64,000 bases of DNA from Pseudomonas lundensis (GTDB taxonomy: Bacteria; Pseudomonadota; Gammaproteobacteria; Pseudomonadales; Pseudomonadaceae). The stretch covers positions 49,816-113,815 of the forward strand of contig NZ_JYKY01000016.1 in NCBI RefSeq assembly GCF_001042985.1, in the 5' to 3' direction. The notes beneath the pieces were generated by a model that saw only the letters and a program-made list of their open reading frames with translations, did not search any database and was not told where the DNA came from. Positions 44,501 through 55,383 of the stretch are shown here, piece by piece. The position numbers and the translations under genes are program-made. How positions within the stretch are numbered: position 1 is the first letter of the stretch; every line of letters starts with the position of its first letter.

Positions 44501-45604
44501 ATGCATTTCACCATTCAACGCGAAGCCCTGTTGAAACCCCTGCAACTGGTCGCGGGCGTCGTTGAACGCCGCCAGACCTTGCCGGTATTGTCCAACGTGC
44601 TGTTGGTTGTCGAAGGCCAGCAACTGTCGCTGACCGGTACTGACCTGGAAGTCGAGCTGGTGGGTCGCGTGCAACTGGAAGAGCCGGCTGAGCCCGGCGA
44701 AATCACCGTACCTGCGCGCAAGCTGATGGATATCTGCAAAAGTTTGCCCAACGATGCGCTGATCGACATCAAGCTTGATGACCAGAAGCTGGTGGTCAAG
44801 GCCGGACGTAGCCGCTTCACGCTGTCGACCCTGCCTGCCAATGACTTCCCGACGGTTGAAGAAGGCCCAGGTTCGCTGACCTGTAACCTGCAACAGAGCA
44901 AGCTGCGTCGTTTGATCGAGCGCACCAGCTTCGCCATGGCGCAACAAGACGTACGCTACTACCTCAACGGTATGTTGCTCGAAGTGTCGGCCGGGATCAT
45001 CCGTGCCGTAGCCACCGATGGACACCGTCTGGCCATGTGTTCGATGAAAGCCGATATCGGCCAGCCGGATCGCCATCAGGTTATCGTGCCGCGCAAGGGC
45101 ATCCTGGAGCTGGCCCGCCTGCTGACGGAACCGGACGGTGAAGTCAGCATCGTGCTGGGGGCTCACCACATTCGCGCAACAACCGGTGAATTCACCTTCA
45201 CCTCCAAACTGGTGGACGGTAAGTTCCCGGACTACGAGCGCGTGCTGCCTAAAGGCGGCGACAAAACCGTTATCGGTGATCGTCAGGCCTTGCGTGAAGC
45301 GTTCAGCCGCACTGCGATTCTGTCCAACGAGAAATACCGCGGTATTCGTCTGCAACTGGCCAATGGCCAACTGAAAATCCAGGCCAATAACCCGGAACAG
45401 GAAGAAGCGGAAGAAGAAGTGGGCGTTGACTACAACGGCGGCTCGCTGGAGATCGGCTTCAACGTGAGCTATCTGCTGGACGTGCTGGGCGTCATGACCA
45501 CTGAGCAAGTGCGTCTGATCCTGTCGGACTCCAACAGCAGTGCGTTGGTGCAAGAATCGGACAACGACGATTCGGCCTACGTTGTCATGCCGATGCGTCT
45601 GTAA
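44501..45604 (+). CDS. dnaN: DNA polymerase III beta clamp
   Basis: A 367-residue sliding clamp with three clamp domains. The N-terminus MHFTIQREALLKPLQLVAGVVERRQTLPVLSN and the C-terminal YVVMPMRL, including the M-x-M-R-L end, are typical. It is a dimer on DNA that tethers polymerases. Confidence 0.98.
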   Translation: MHFTIQREALLKPLQLVAGVVERRQTLPVLSNVLLVVEGQQLSLTGTDLEVELVGRVQLEEPAEPGEITVPARKLMDICKSLPNDALIDIKLDDQKLVVKAGRSRFTLSTLPANDFPTVEEGPGSLTCNLQQSKLRRLIERTSFAMAQQDVRYYLNGMLLEVSAGIIRAVATDGHRLAMCSMKADIGQPDRHQVIVPRKGILELARLLTEPDGEVSIVLGAHHIRATTGEFTFTSKLVDGKFPDYERVLPKGGDKTVIGDRQALREAFSRTAILSNEKYRGIRLQLANGQLKIQANNPEQEEAEEEVGVDYNGGSLEIGFNVSYLLDVLGVMTTEQVRLILSDSNSSALVQESDNDDSAYVVMPMRL

Positions 45605-45625
45605 CTTATGCACAGCCTGCACTAG

Positions 45626-49152
<3,527 letters not shown>

Positions 49153-49210
49153 TGCGGATGTAGGTTCTCAAAATAAATGAGAATTCTTACAAATAGTTGA
49201 ACTGTGCAAC

Positions 49211-49250
49211 ACAAAAAAGCCAACGCTATGTAGCGTTGGCTTTTTTGTGT
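49211..49250. terminator. Terminator after gyrB
   Basis: Perfect hairpin AAGCCAACGCTA / TAGCGTTGGCTT flanked by A- and T-runs, about 60 bases after gyrB. It marks the end of the conserved origin block. Confidence 0.9.
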
Positions 49251-49814
49251 CTCTTGTTTGAAGAATTTTGGATAAGCGATTCAGTGTTATAAAGGATGCA
49301 TATTTTTATAATAAATTTAGAGAAATAGCCTTATTGAAAACGTTATTCGCTAACTCGATATAAATGAAATTTTATAGAAGTTTTTCACATATAACACGGA
49401 ACTATAAGATCCAGCTTTATTTGCTCATATAGCTATAAAGGAATTGTCAGTAGTCAACGCCTGGCTTAATATCGTTAGTCAAAAATTAGCTATGAATGCA
49501 TGAGGTGGGGCTAATTTATTGTTTGACGTAATGTGCGCCAGAGCTAGCGTATAAGGATTCTAAATGCAGAAAGAGGAAGCCAGAATGTAAAAACGCGATC
49601 AACCTTGGGAGGATGACCGCGCCTAGATGAAGCAGGAATTACTTGTGTGGTGCTCGTAATTTCTGCCTTTTTTCGGCGCATGTCAACTCTCCCCAATTTT
49701 TCGACCTTATCGAGGCGTCTCGAGGGCACAGTGTTGCCTGTTGAATAGCCTCCATGAGTCCGCTGGCGCATGCATTTTTCTGCGTCAAGGACTCGTTCGA
49801 CCTGGAGAAATGTC
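49251..49814. other. AT-rich junction between core chromosome and island
   Basis: About 560 bases without a convincing gene. The first 280 bases are clearly richer in A and T than gyrB or the later island genes. It should contain the left boundary of the island and the promoter of the tnsA-like gene. I could not identify a paired end repeat. Confidence 0.5.
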
Positions 49815-50453
49815 ATGGCCGTAAGAAATGTTGTAACCCGCAGATCCTGCCACTTCCGGGGCTTTTTCCCCTCACTGAAAAATGGCAAATCCATTCCTTG
49901 GGAATCCCAGCTTGAGGGGTATTTTTTGAGTCTTCTTGAGCTGTCGCCTCAGGTGTTTCGATACGAAGTTCAGCCGAGCAAAGAAACCTTCGAAATGGGT
50001 GGGTACAGCGCCATCTACTACCCTGACGTCCGGGCAGTGCTGCACGACGGAACGGAGCAGTGGTTCGAGGTTAAGCCCGCTGCAAGGCTCCTAACCCGGC
50101 ATACCAGCTCGCGCATGGAGGCTATTGAAGACCACTTCAAGCAGACCAATCGGGTGTTCACAGTTGTTAGTGACGAATATCTCTTGGCTGAGCCGTTCTC
50201 TAACAATCTCCGTGATTTGATGTATTACCGGCGGAGCATGATGCTCATTGATTGCGACCCGGAAAGTTCTGTTGCGCTTTTAAAGACCTATCAACCCGGC
50301 ACGATTAAGGAACTCTGTGAGTTGTTAGGTTGTGAAAAAGCATGGCATCTGCTTGGACTAGGTTACGTCGGGGTGAACCTCGAAAAGCCTATAGCACCTT
50401 GTGCTCCAATCTATCTCCAAGGAGGTCACCGTCATGGAAACTTTTTCGCTTAA
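49815..50453 (+). CDS. tnsA: TnsA-like transposon endonuclease
   Basis: A 212-residue protein with the restriction-enzyme-like TnsA N-terminal fold. Visible catalytic residues are WESQLEGYF (E34 probable), YYPDVRAVL (D71) and WFEVKP (E85, K87). In Tn7-type elements TnsA cuts the 5' ends of the transposon, allowing cut-and-paste movement together with TnsB. A GGAG ribosome site lies 7 bases before ATG 49815. The next gene overlaps it by 20 bases and is a TnsB-like remnant, so this is the broken head of a Tn7-like transposition module. No tnsC or target-selector gene is seen in the window. Confidence 0.8.
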   Translation: MAVRNVVTRRSCHFRGFFPSLKNGKSIPWESQLEGYFLSLLELSPQVFRYEVQPSKETFEMGGYSAIYYPDVRAVLHDGTEQWFEVKPAARLLTRHTSSRMEAIEDHFKQTNRVFTVVSDEYLLAEPFSNNLRDLMYYRRSMMLIDCDPESSVALLKTYQPGTIKELCELLGCEKAWHLLGLGYVGVNLEKPIAPCAPIYLQGGHRHGNFFA

Positions 50454-50619
50454 GCTGAAATTAGTGGTGATATTTAACGGTGCCAAGTTAACACTTGTAA
50501 AACGACTCAAGAATCGTCAGTTGCTTTGGGTAGATGAGCTTGGGGAGCCCGTTAAAATGACGGAGGCAGAGTTTTATAGACTTTATGACACCAGAGTGTT
50601 GGCGCCGACGCTGAGTTGA
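50434..50619 (+). pseudogene. Truncated TnsB-like transposase N-terminus
   Basis: Sixty-one residues starting at ATG 50434 with an excellent AAGGAGG ribosome site and overlapping tnsA. The sequence (FNGAKLTLVKRL ... GEPVKMTEAEFYRLYD) matches the small N-terminal module of Mu/TnsB/TniA-type DDE transposases, whose full length is about 600-700 residues. The catalytic core is gone; after the stop the sequence changes to TGACCCAG repeats. Calling it a tnsB remnant is inference from position plus this motif. Confidence 0.65.
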
Positions 50620-50763
50620 CCCAGCTGCCGAGATTTTACTGACCCAGTCTGACTCCTCGTGAATCATTGTCTGTGCTCGACTTTTGCAGTTTTGGAGATA
50701 GGGCAGTCTTGCGTCGGTACCTGGGTCAATCCGAGGTCAGCATCAACACACCAAAAGGGTCAG
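50617..50763. repeat. TGACCCAG repeats, possible IS21-family end remnant
   Basis: TGACCCAG occurs at 50617-50624 and 50640-50647, and in reverse as CTGGGTCA at 50721-50728 and GGGTCA at 50758-50763. Multiple internal GGGTCA repeats at both ends are known for IS21-family elements. Two copies in each orientation 147 bases apart suggest both ends of an element whose interior was lost. Confidence 0.45.
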
Positions 50764-50833
50764 TTAGGCCTACTGCTGCCTATCCTCGCTCGTTACCATC
50801 CAGAGACCCTCTATTGATACGGTTTCAGCAAAG

Positions 50834-51757
50834 ATGGATGTCTATAAGGTCCGCATCGAAGACACAGAAAGCAAGATCATCGACAAGGAAGGTTTCGAGG
50901 CCGAGACCTTCCGCAGAGATCCATGGTACCAGCCTGGAAGTGCCGGCAAGCTAGCTCAGTTTGCTGTATGCCCGGCATGCGACAACCCTGTCCAGCTGGT
51001 TGGGCTGTATGAGCTACCGCCTAACGTGAAGAACCCATTCGGGAAACATGCTACTAAGAGCATTCGCGGCATCGCTCCATTTGATAGTGAGGCCCGTAAC
51101 GATTGCCCGTACTTCCAGCCTCGCCAGCACAAGAAAACAGAACGAAAAACCAGGTTTGACGGCGTCCCACGGAAGATTCTCAAGCTATTGATCGAACAGT
51201 TCGATCGCGTGGTTTACATCCTGGAGAAAGAGACCCAACTGGTCCTTTCCGAGAACGCGTTGAGAGGCATGCTGCAGCGTTACAAGGGAGAGCGTGGCTA
51301 CCTCTATACCGGCGCGACGCTTCGCAATGTGCCATGGATCTTTGCTTACATGTCGGACGCCACCCGCCTGTTTGGCCAGAAGGTCATTGGAAATGCTGAG
51401 CTGGTGAAAGCTATTGCCGCTGAGGTGCCAGGGGCGGAAATCAGCAGCACTGGTCGGCTGGAATCGAAGAAGGTGCCTGGTTCGAAGGCGGCATATTTTG
51501 ATCTCAAAATGAGTTTCATCCGCCATCGAATCGTCAAAGACAGTGAAGCGTCCGGCTTGGTTGAAAGCATGGAGTTTGTAGTGTCACAGCCTCGCGGAGG
51601 TGAGCTTGAGCACATTCACAAGGAAGTCATCAAATTCGATTCGGCTTGGTTCGAATCCCTTATCCGGATGCCGGTTGATCATCCTTATCGCAGAATGGAT
51701 AGAGTGAAGATGGCCCGGGAGGAACTGGGCGATCTGCTGGAGCTGACTCAGGCCTGA
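50834..51757 (+). CDS. Unrecognised 307-residue island protein
   Basis: I do not recognise a characterised family. The N-terminal part has a possible metal site: CPACDNPVQL near residue 48 and NDCPYF near 95, giving C-x2-C plus a further C. The rest is mixed alpha/beta with a His-Lys/Arg-rich stretch (RQHKKTERKTRF) that could bind nucleic acid. No signal peptide or membrane segment is visible. The ribosome site is weak. It follows the transposase scars directly and is likely island-borne; a DNA-related role is only a guess. Confidence 0.65.
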   Translation: MDVYKVRIEDTESKIIDKEGFEAETFRRDPWYQPGSAGKLAQFAVCPACDNPVQLVGLYELPPNVKNPFGKHATKSIRGIAPFDSEARNDCPYFQPRQHKKTERKTRFDGVPRKILKLLIEQFDRVVYILEKETQLVLSENALRGMLQRYKGERGYLYTGATLRNVPWIFAYMSDATRLFGQKVIGNAELVKAIAAEVPGAEISSTGRLESKKVPGSKAAYFDLKMSFIRHRIVKDSEASGLVESMEFVVSQPRGGELEHIHKEVIKFDSAWFESLIRMPVDHPYRRMDRVKMAREELGDLLELTQA

Positions 51758-51765
51758 GGAGGCCT

Positions 51766-51829
51766 GTTGTAAACCACTTTTTTTCACTGTAACCACAGTG
51801 GTTTACAGTGAAAAAAAGTGGTTTACAAC
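51766..51829. repeat. 64-bp near-perfect palindrome
   Basis: The left arm begins GTTGTAAACCACTTTTTTTC and the right arm is its complement ending GTGGTTTACAAC; one base is missing in the left arm. Within each arm the unit GTAAACCACT recurs, so the element has four related copies. It begins 9 bases after the stop of the 307-residue gene. It could be a strong terminator, a protein-binding site or a transposon-derived inverted repeat. Confidence 0.8.
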
Positions 51830-51977
51830 GTAGCTACGACACGCGCCCTGGCCACTCCCCAGGCCAGCGCGCTCCTCATTGATTCGTTCAGTCGGGCGTC
51901 GAACACCTATGCTGCTCGGGGCCTTGCCACGCCGCGGTGTCCTATAATTCATCTTCAGCTGAATGGAGCAAAATGTT

Positions 51978-52187
51978 GTGAAGCGCACATTCATTGGAAT
52001 GGTCGAGGCTGGTGAGCCACTGATGAGGCAAGCGCTTGAAGCTATCCGACAGGCCCACGAAGCGGAGGCTGCTGGATTGCCAGACCTTGAGGTACAGCGT
52101 CTTCACCCATTGGCAGATTCGCTCTATCAGGCGGTCATTGATTTTCAGCTCCTCAAAGCAGGTAAACCACCGTCGACTATCCAGTGA
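51978..52187 (+). CDS. Small paralogous protein, first of a tandem pair
   Basis: A helical protein of 69 residues if GTG 51978 is the start (GGAG 9 bases before), or 74 from ATG 51963. The central part (LEAIRQAHEAEAAGLPDLEVQRL ... LYQAVIDFQL) aligns without gaps to the next gene with about 20 identities over 53 positions. No signal peptide, no known domain. The stop overlaps the beginning of the downstream gene's leader, so the two are probably cotranscribed. Confidence 0.6.
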   Translation: MKRTFIGMVEAGEPLMRQALEAIRQAHEAEAAGLPDLEVQRLHPLADSLYQAVIDFQLLKAGKPPSTIQ

Positions 52188-52201
52188 GGACCTGCCGCTA
52201 C

Positions 52202-52408
52202 ATGACGAAAAAGATGCCAGCTCTTCTCCCCGACCACCCCATGTATACCGACGCAGTGGATGCGATGAAGCAATACCACGAGGCGCAGGCTTCTGGCTCA
52301 TCTGCCGAAGAGGTTGAGCGCCTGCGTCAAATCGCAGAATCACAATTTCGGGCTGTCAGCGAGTATCAGCTCAACGCTCTGGGATATCAGTCTCGTCGTC
52401 CGCACTGA
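52202..52408 (+). CDS. Small paralogous protein, second of a tandem pair
   Basis: A 68-residue protein, ATG 52202 with GAGGA upstream. Its core (VDAMKQYHEAQASGSSAEEVERL ... FRAVSEYQL) is related to the preceding gene product. Similar length and helical pattern suggest a duplication; a heterodimer is possible. The function is unknown. Confidence 0.6.
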   Translation: MTKKMPALLPDHPMYTDAVDAMKQYHEAQASGSSAEEVERLRQIAESQFRAVSEYQLNALGYQSRRPH

Positions 52409-52517
52409 AGGGATAACCGATCCGGAGGTAGCTTCAGAATCCATCAAGCCAAGCGGAAGACTCACGACGCGGTCCGATTGATCAGCGAGACGGTCGGGAG
52501 GGTTTGCACACAGCCCC

Positions 52518-52550
52518 AAAAAAAAAGCAGCTCCCGAGAGCTGCTTTTTT
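52518..52550 (-). terminator. Terminator after the 42-residue gene
   Basis: Hairpin AGCAGCTC / GAGCTGCT with A- and T-runs on both sides, starting right after the stop codon of the small minus-strand gene. Confidence 0.85.
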
Positions 52551-52551
52551 C

Positions 52552-52680
52552 TTACTCCCCCTTTTTGTGCTTGTGGGGTTTCAGGTCCGGATGGTCCTTC
52601 TGCTTTTCAGGGGTGACTCGCTGCCTTTTGTCCGGAGTGCCATCTTCATTGGTGCGCTTTGGGCCTGGCTTGATGCTCAT
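52552..52680 (-). CDS. Small basic protein (42 residues)
   Basis: The translation is MSIKPGPKRTNEDGTPDKRQ followed by a Lys/His/Pro-rich tail ending KPHKHKKGE. A good ribosome site (AGGAAG, 6 bases spacing) precedes the ATG and a terminator follows the stop, so it is likely a real gene. It lies about 120 bases downstream of eptA on the same strand and may be in its transcript. Function unknown; it looks unstructured and cytoplasmic. Confidence 0.6.
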   Translation of the reverse strand: MSIKPGPKRTNEDGTPDKRQRVTPEKQKDHPDLKPHKHKKGE

Positions 52681-52802
52681 GCAAAACTTCCTTTTCCGCT
52701 TGGGTTGTTGAATGCAGCTATGTAATTAGTCCAGCTTCTCTCAGCTGTCAAAGCAGGCTGGTGCAGAACCGCCTGGCCGATGATCCGGTCCACATCGAAC
52801 AT

Positions 52803-54500
52803 TCAGAGGCCAGAATAAGAGCCTCCGACAAAGGGCTTACAAGGGGCAGTGAAATCCAGCGCTGAGCGATACGAAGACGTCTGGACGTTCATCATGCCGA
52901 GCACGGTGTGGAACAGGTTGTCGTGGCTCAGCGGTGACGTGGTTTGAGCTTTCAAACAACCCACGTTGACCTTTTCGCTCTTCGCGAGCGAGTCAGACAT
53001 CCAAAGTACCAACGGCACCTTTGTTTGCTCGTCAGGAGCCATCGCGTAAGGCAGCCCGTGTAGATAGAGCCCACCCTCCCCCAGCGATTCGCCGTGGTCC
53101 GAAACGTACATCAGCGCAGTGTCGAACTTGGTGTTGGCCGCCAGGATATCGATGAGATTTGCAGTCACATAATCGGTGTAGAGGATTGAGTTGTCGTAGG
53201 CATTGACCACCTCCTCCTGCTTACATTTGTCGAGCTCGTTGGTCTCGCACACCGGTGCGAATTTCTTGAATTGCGAGGGGTAGCGCTTGTAGTAGGCCGG
53301 GCCGTGACTGCCTTTGTAGTGGAGCACCAGGACAGCATCGCCTTCCTGGCGCTTGATGAAGTCTTGCATCTCCGTGAGCAGCACCCCGTCCTTACACTCC
53401 TCGCTGGTGCACAGTTGGGAATCCGCGTGAGAGGCAGCCTTGTGGTTGGGAACCCTGTCGCAGACCCCTTTGCACCCCGAGTTGTTGTCAGTCCACATGA
53501 CACTGATGCCAGCGCGTTGAAGCACGTCGAGCAGCCCTTCTCGGCTCTTGGCCAAGCCATCTTTGTACTGGGCCTTACCCACGTCCAGGAACATGCATGG
53601 CAGCGAGACCGCGGTAGCGGTACCGCAGGAGCTCACGTTCGTGAAGCTAATGACATTTCGCTTTTCTAGTTCCGGATTCGTTTCACGGGAGTAGCCGTTG
53701 AGGGAGAAGTTGGCGGAGCGAGCGGTCTCTCCTACTGCCAGTACCAGCAGCCTGGGTTTACGAGCCGCACCCTGTCGATTAACTACCGCATCAGTACCAA
53801 TGGCCGTCAGCGTTTTAGGTGAGGCCAGCTGACGCTTCAGGTACCCATGGCCAGCCGCAAACAAGTTGGTAGGTACCAGAATCAGCCGGATCTCCCGATT
53901 GTTGCGCAGCAAGGAGGCATACGACTGGTACTGACTCAACGCGATGCCAGATAAGGTCAACAGAGCGAGCGACAGAGCAATGAACCTGCTGACCAAAGCT
54001 TTGGCCCAAGGCTTGCGCCGGAGGGGAACCCGGGCAATCAGGTAGACGGGCAACACCCCAACCATTGCGACCCAAAGACCGAGCTTCCAATTCAGCAGCT
54101 CGGTTGCCTCAGCGACGTCGGTCTCCACAACGTTGGTGAACATTGTGTAATCGATCACGATGCCGTAGGCATTCATGAAGTAACTCGCAAAAGACGCGCT
54201 GATCAGTACCAGGCACAGTATGGGTTTGGCCAGCCGCCCCCATGACAGCAAGCTCAGAACGGTAAACACCCATGCGAATACTATGACTGGGAGGCTAGCC
54301 GCTAGCTGCCAGTTCACTTCATCGGTTTTGAATACCAGCTTCCAGAGCACGTTCCAGAGCTCAGCGTTCGCGAATAGCAGTAACCAAAAAGTCACCAGGC
54401 CGATTAGCAAATTAGTACTGATGCCTTTCTGCCGCGCATTGCGAATAGCAAAGATCCATTTGCTTAACAGGGTGTGAACAATGGATTTGGAAGGTGTCAT
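52803..54500 (-). CDS. eptA: Phosphoethanolamine-lipid A transferase (EptA/MCR family)
   Basis: A 565-residue inner-membrane enzyme (numbering below is from TTG 54506, two codons upstream). Five membrane helices lie in residues 30-190, then a periplasmic sulfatase-fold domain. Family active-site residues are visible: E260 in VGETARSANFS, the nucleophile T298 in CGTATAVSLPCM, H401 in GSHGPAYYKRY, D470-H471 in VSDHGESLGEGG, and H483. Six or more cysteines fit the family's disulfides. It moves phosphoethanolamine onto lipid A, which lowers negative charge and is known to reduce polymyxin binding. ATG 54500 is preferred to the TTG at 54506. Its place inside an island beside metal-efflux genes suggests zinc-linked control. 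Confidence 0.93.
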   Translation of the reverse strand: MTPSKSIVHTLLSKWIFAIRNARQKGISTNLLIGLVTFWLLLFANAELWNVLWKLVFKTDEVNWQLAASLPVIVFAWVFTVLSLLSWGRLAKPILCLVLISASFASYFMNAYGIVIDYTMFTNVVETDVAEATELLNWKLGLWVAMVGVLPVYLIARVPLRRKPWAKALVSRFIALSLALLTLSGIALSQYQSYASLLRNNREIRLILVPTNLFAAGHGYLKRQLASPKTLTAIGTDAVVNRQGAARKPRLLVLAVGETARSANFSLNGYSRETNPELEKRNVISFTNVSSCGTATAVSLPCMFLDVGKAQYKDGLAKSREGLLDVLQRAGISVMWTDNNSGCKGVCDRVPNHKAASHADSQLCTSEECKDGVLLTEMQDFIKRQEGDAVLVLHYKGSHGPAYYKRYPSQFKKFAPVCETNELDKCKQEEVVNAYDNSILYTDYVTANLIDILAANTKFDTALMYVSDHGESLGEGGLYLHGLPYAMAPDEQTKVPLVLWMSDSLAKSEKVNVGCLKAQTTSPLSHDNLFHTVLGMMNVQTSSYRSALDFTAPCKPFVGGSYSGL

Positions 54501-54990
54501 TATCAAACTCTGGAAGCTGCTTATCCATGGCGGTAGCTATGGAGTTAGCGGGAGCTACAAGGCAAACCGTCGACAGATGCTGAGCGATTGCGCAATGTGC
54601 GGAGCGTCAGAGGCCTTAGGCCCCTAGGCGTTGGGGACGCTTAGTATGTGTGAGGCATAGGGATAAAAAGAGAAATGAATCTCGCTGAGCGCATTATTTC
54701 CGGGACCTGATAACGACACGATGACCTCGGGATTACAATGCTGACAGAAATCCAATTACTGCTGTTTTGATTGTCATTGATCACGCTATGATCAAAATTA
54801 GGGGAATACTACCCACCAAAAGCAATGCTCCGCTCAGCTAGATAAATTTAATTTCACAAACAAAACGGTTTCGTTTTGTCGTAGGCTAATTTTGAACTTT
54901 CAATTCAACTTACAAGTCTTTCTCGCGAGCAGAACATAATTTTCAACTTTTGCTCGTTAATATGTCACCCATCAATGAGGGGCGAATACC
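54501..54990. promoter_or_regulatory. Divergent promoter region, eptA / zinc-ribbon gene
   Basis: About 490 bases, AT-rich in its right half. It holds an ATTACAAT motif at 54732-54739, which is repeated upstream of other island genes, with a second ATTAC 23 bases on. A palindrome TGATCACGCTATGATCA lies at about 54778-54794. Another perfect palindrome, ACAAAACG-GTTT-CGTTTTGT, is at 54860-54879, 112 bases before the zinc-ribbon start. Confidence 0.55.
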
Positions 54991-55329
54991 ATGAGCTTTT
55001 TCAAAAACATCCTGGGCGGGCACCATGGCCGTGGAAACCACGGTGGAGGCAAGCACCACAGCGGGGGACATGGGGCCGAGCAATATGATCGCCATGGCCG
55101 GCAGCAGGGCTGCGACGGCGGTAATCAGGTGTATGACGGCGGGCGCCCTCCCACTCCTGCCCCCATCAAAGATCTGCAGGGCTGCAGGCAGTGCCGGACG
55201 GCCAACGATCCGTCAGCACGCTTTTGTCTAAACTGCGGAACACCGCTATCGAGTGGTTGCACCGCCTGCGGCTCGCTGCTGAGTGCAGGAGCAAGATTTT
55301 GCAGTCAGTGTGGCCAAGCGACGCTCTAA
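54991..55329 (+). CDS. His-rich double zinc-ribbon protein
   Basis: A 112-residue protein. The N-terminal half is rich in His and Gly (HHGRGNHGGGKHHSGGHG), the C-terminal half has two CxxC pairs per finger: CRQCRTANDPSARFCLNCG and CTACGSLLSAGARFCSQCG. Both parts should bind metal, probably zinc. No signal peptide is seen. GAGG precedes the ATG. It lies 54 bases before a CzcD-type exporter, which supports a role as metal buffer or sensor, but this is inference. Confidence 0.8.
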   Translation: MSFFKNILGGHHGRGNHGGGKHHSGGHGAEQYDRHGRQQGCDGGNQVYDGGRPPTPAPIKDLQGCRQCRTANDPSARFCLNCGTPLSSGCTACGSLLSAGARFCSQCGQATL

Positions 55330-55383
55330 GGCTAGGTAGACAGGAAGGCCAACGAGACCACAACCCTGCGCAAGGAGAAATAC

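Noticed and set aside
49544..49894. 116-residue minus-strand frame in the island junction
   Set aside because: It overlaps the well-supported tnsA-like start, has no ribosome site and no domain-like pattern.
50667..50954. 95-residue frame between the tnsB remnant and the 307-residue gene
   Set aside because: It overlaps the next gene in another frame and its sequence is low-quality coding; more likely scar sequence.
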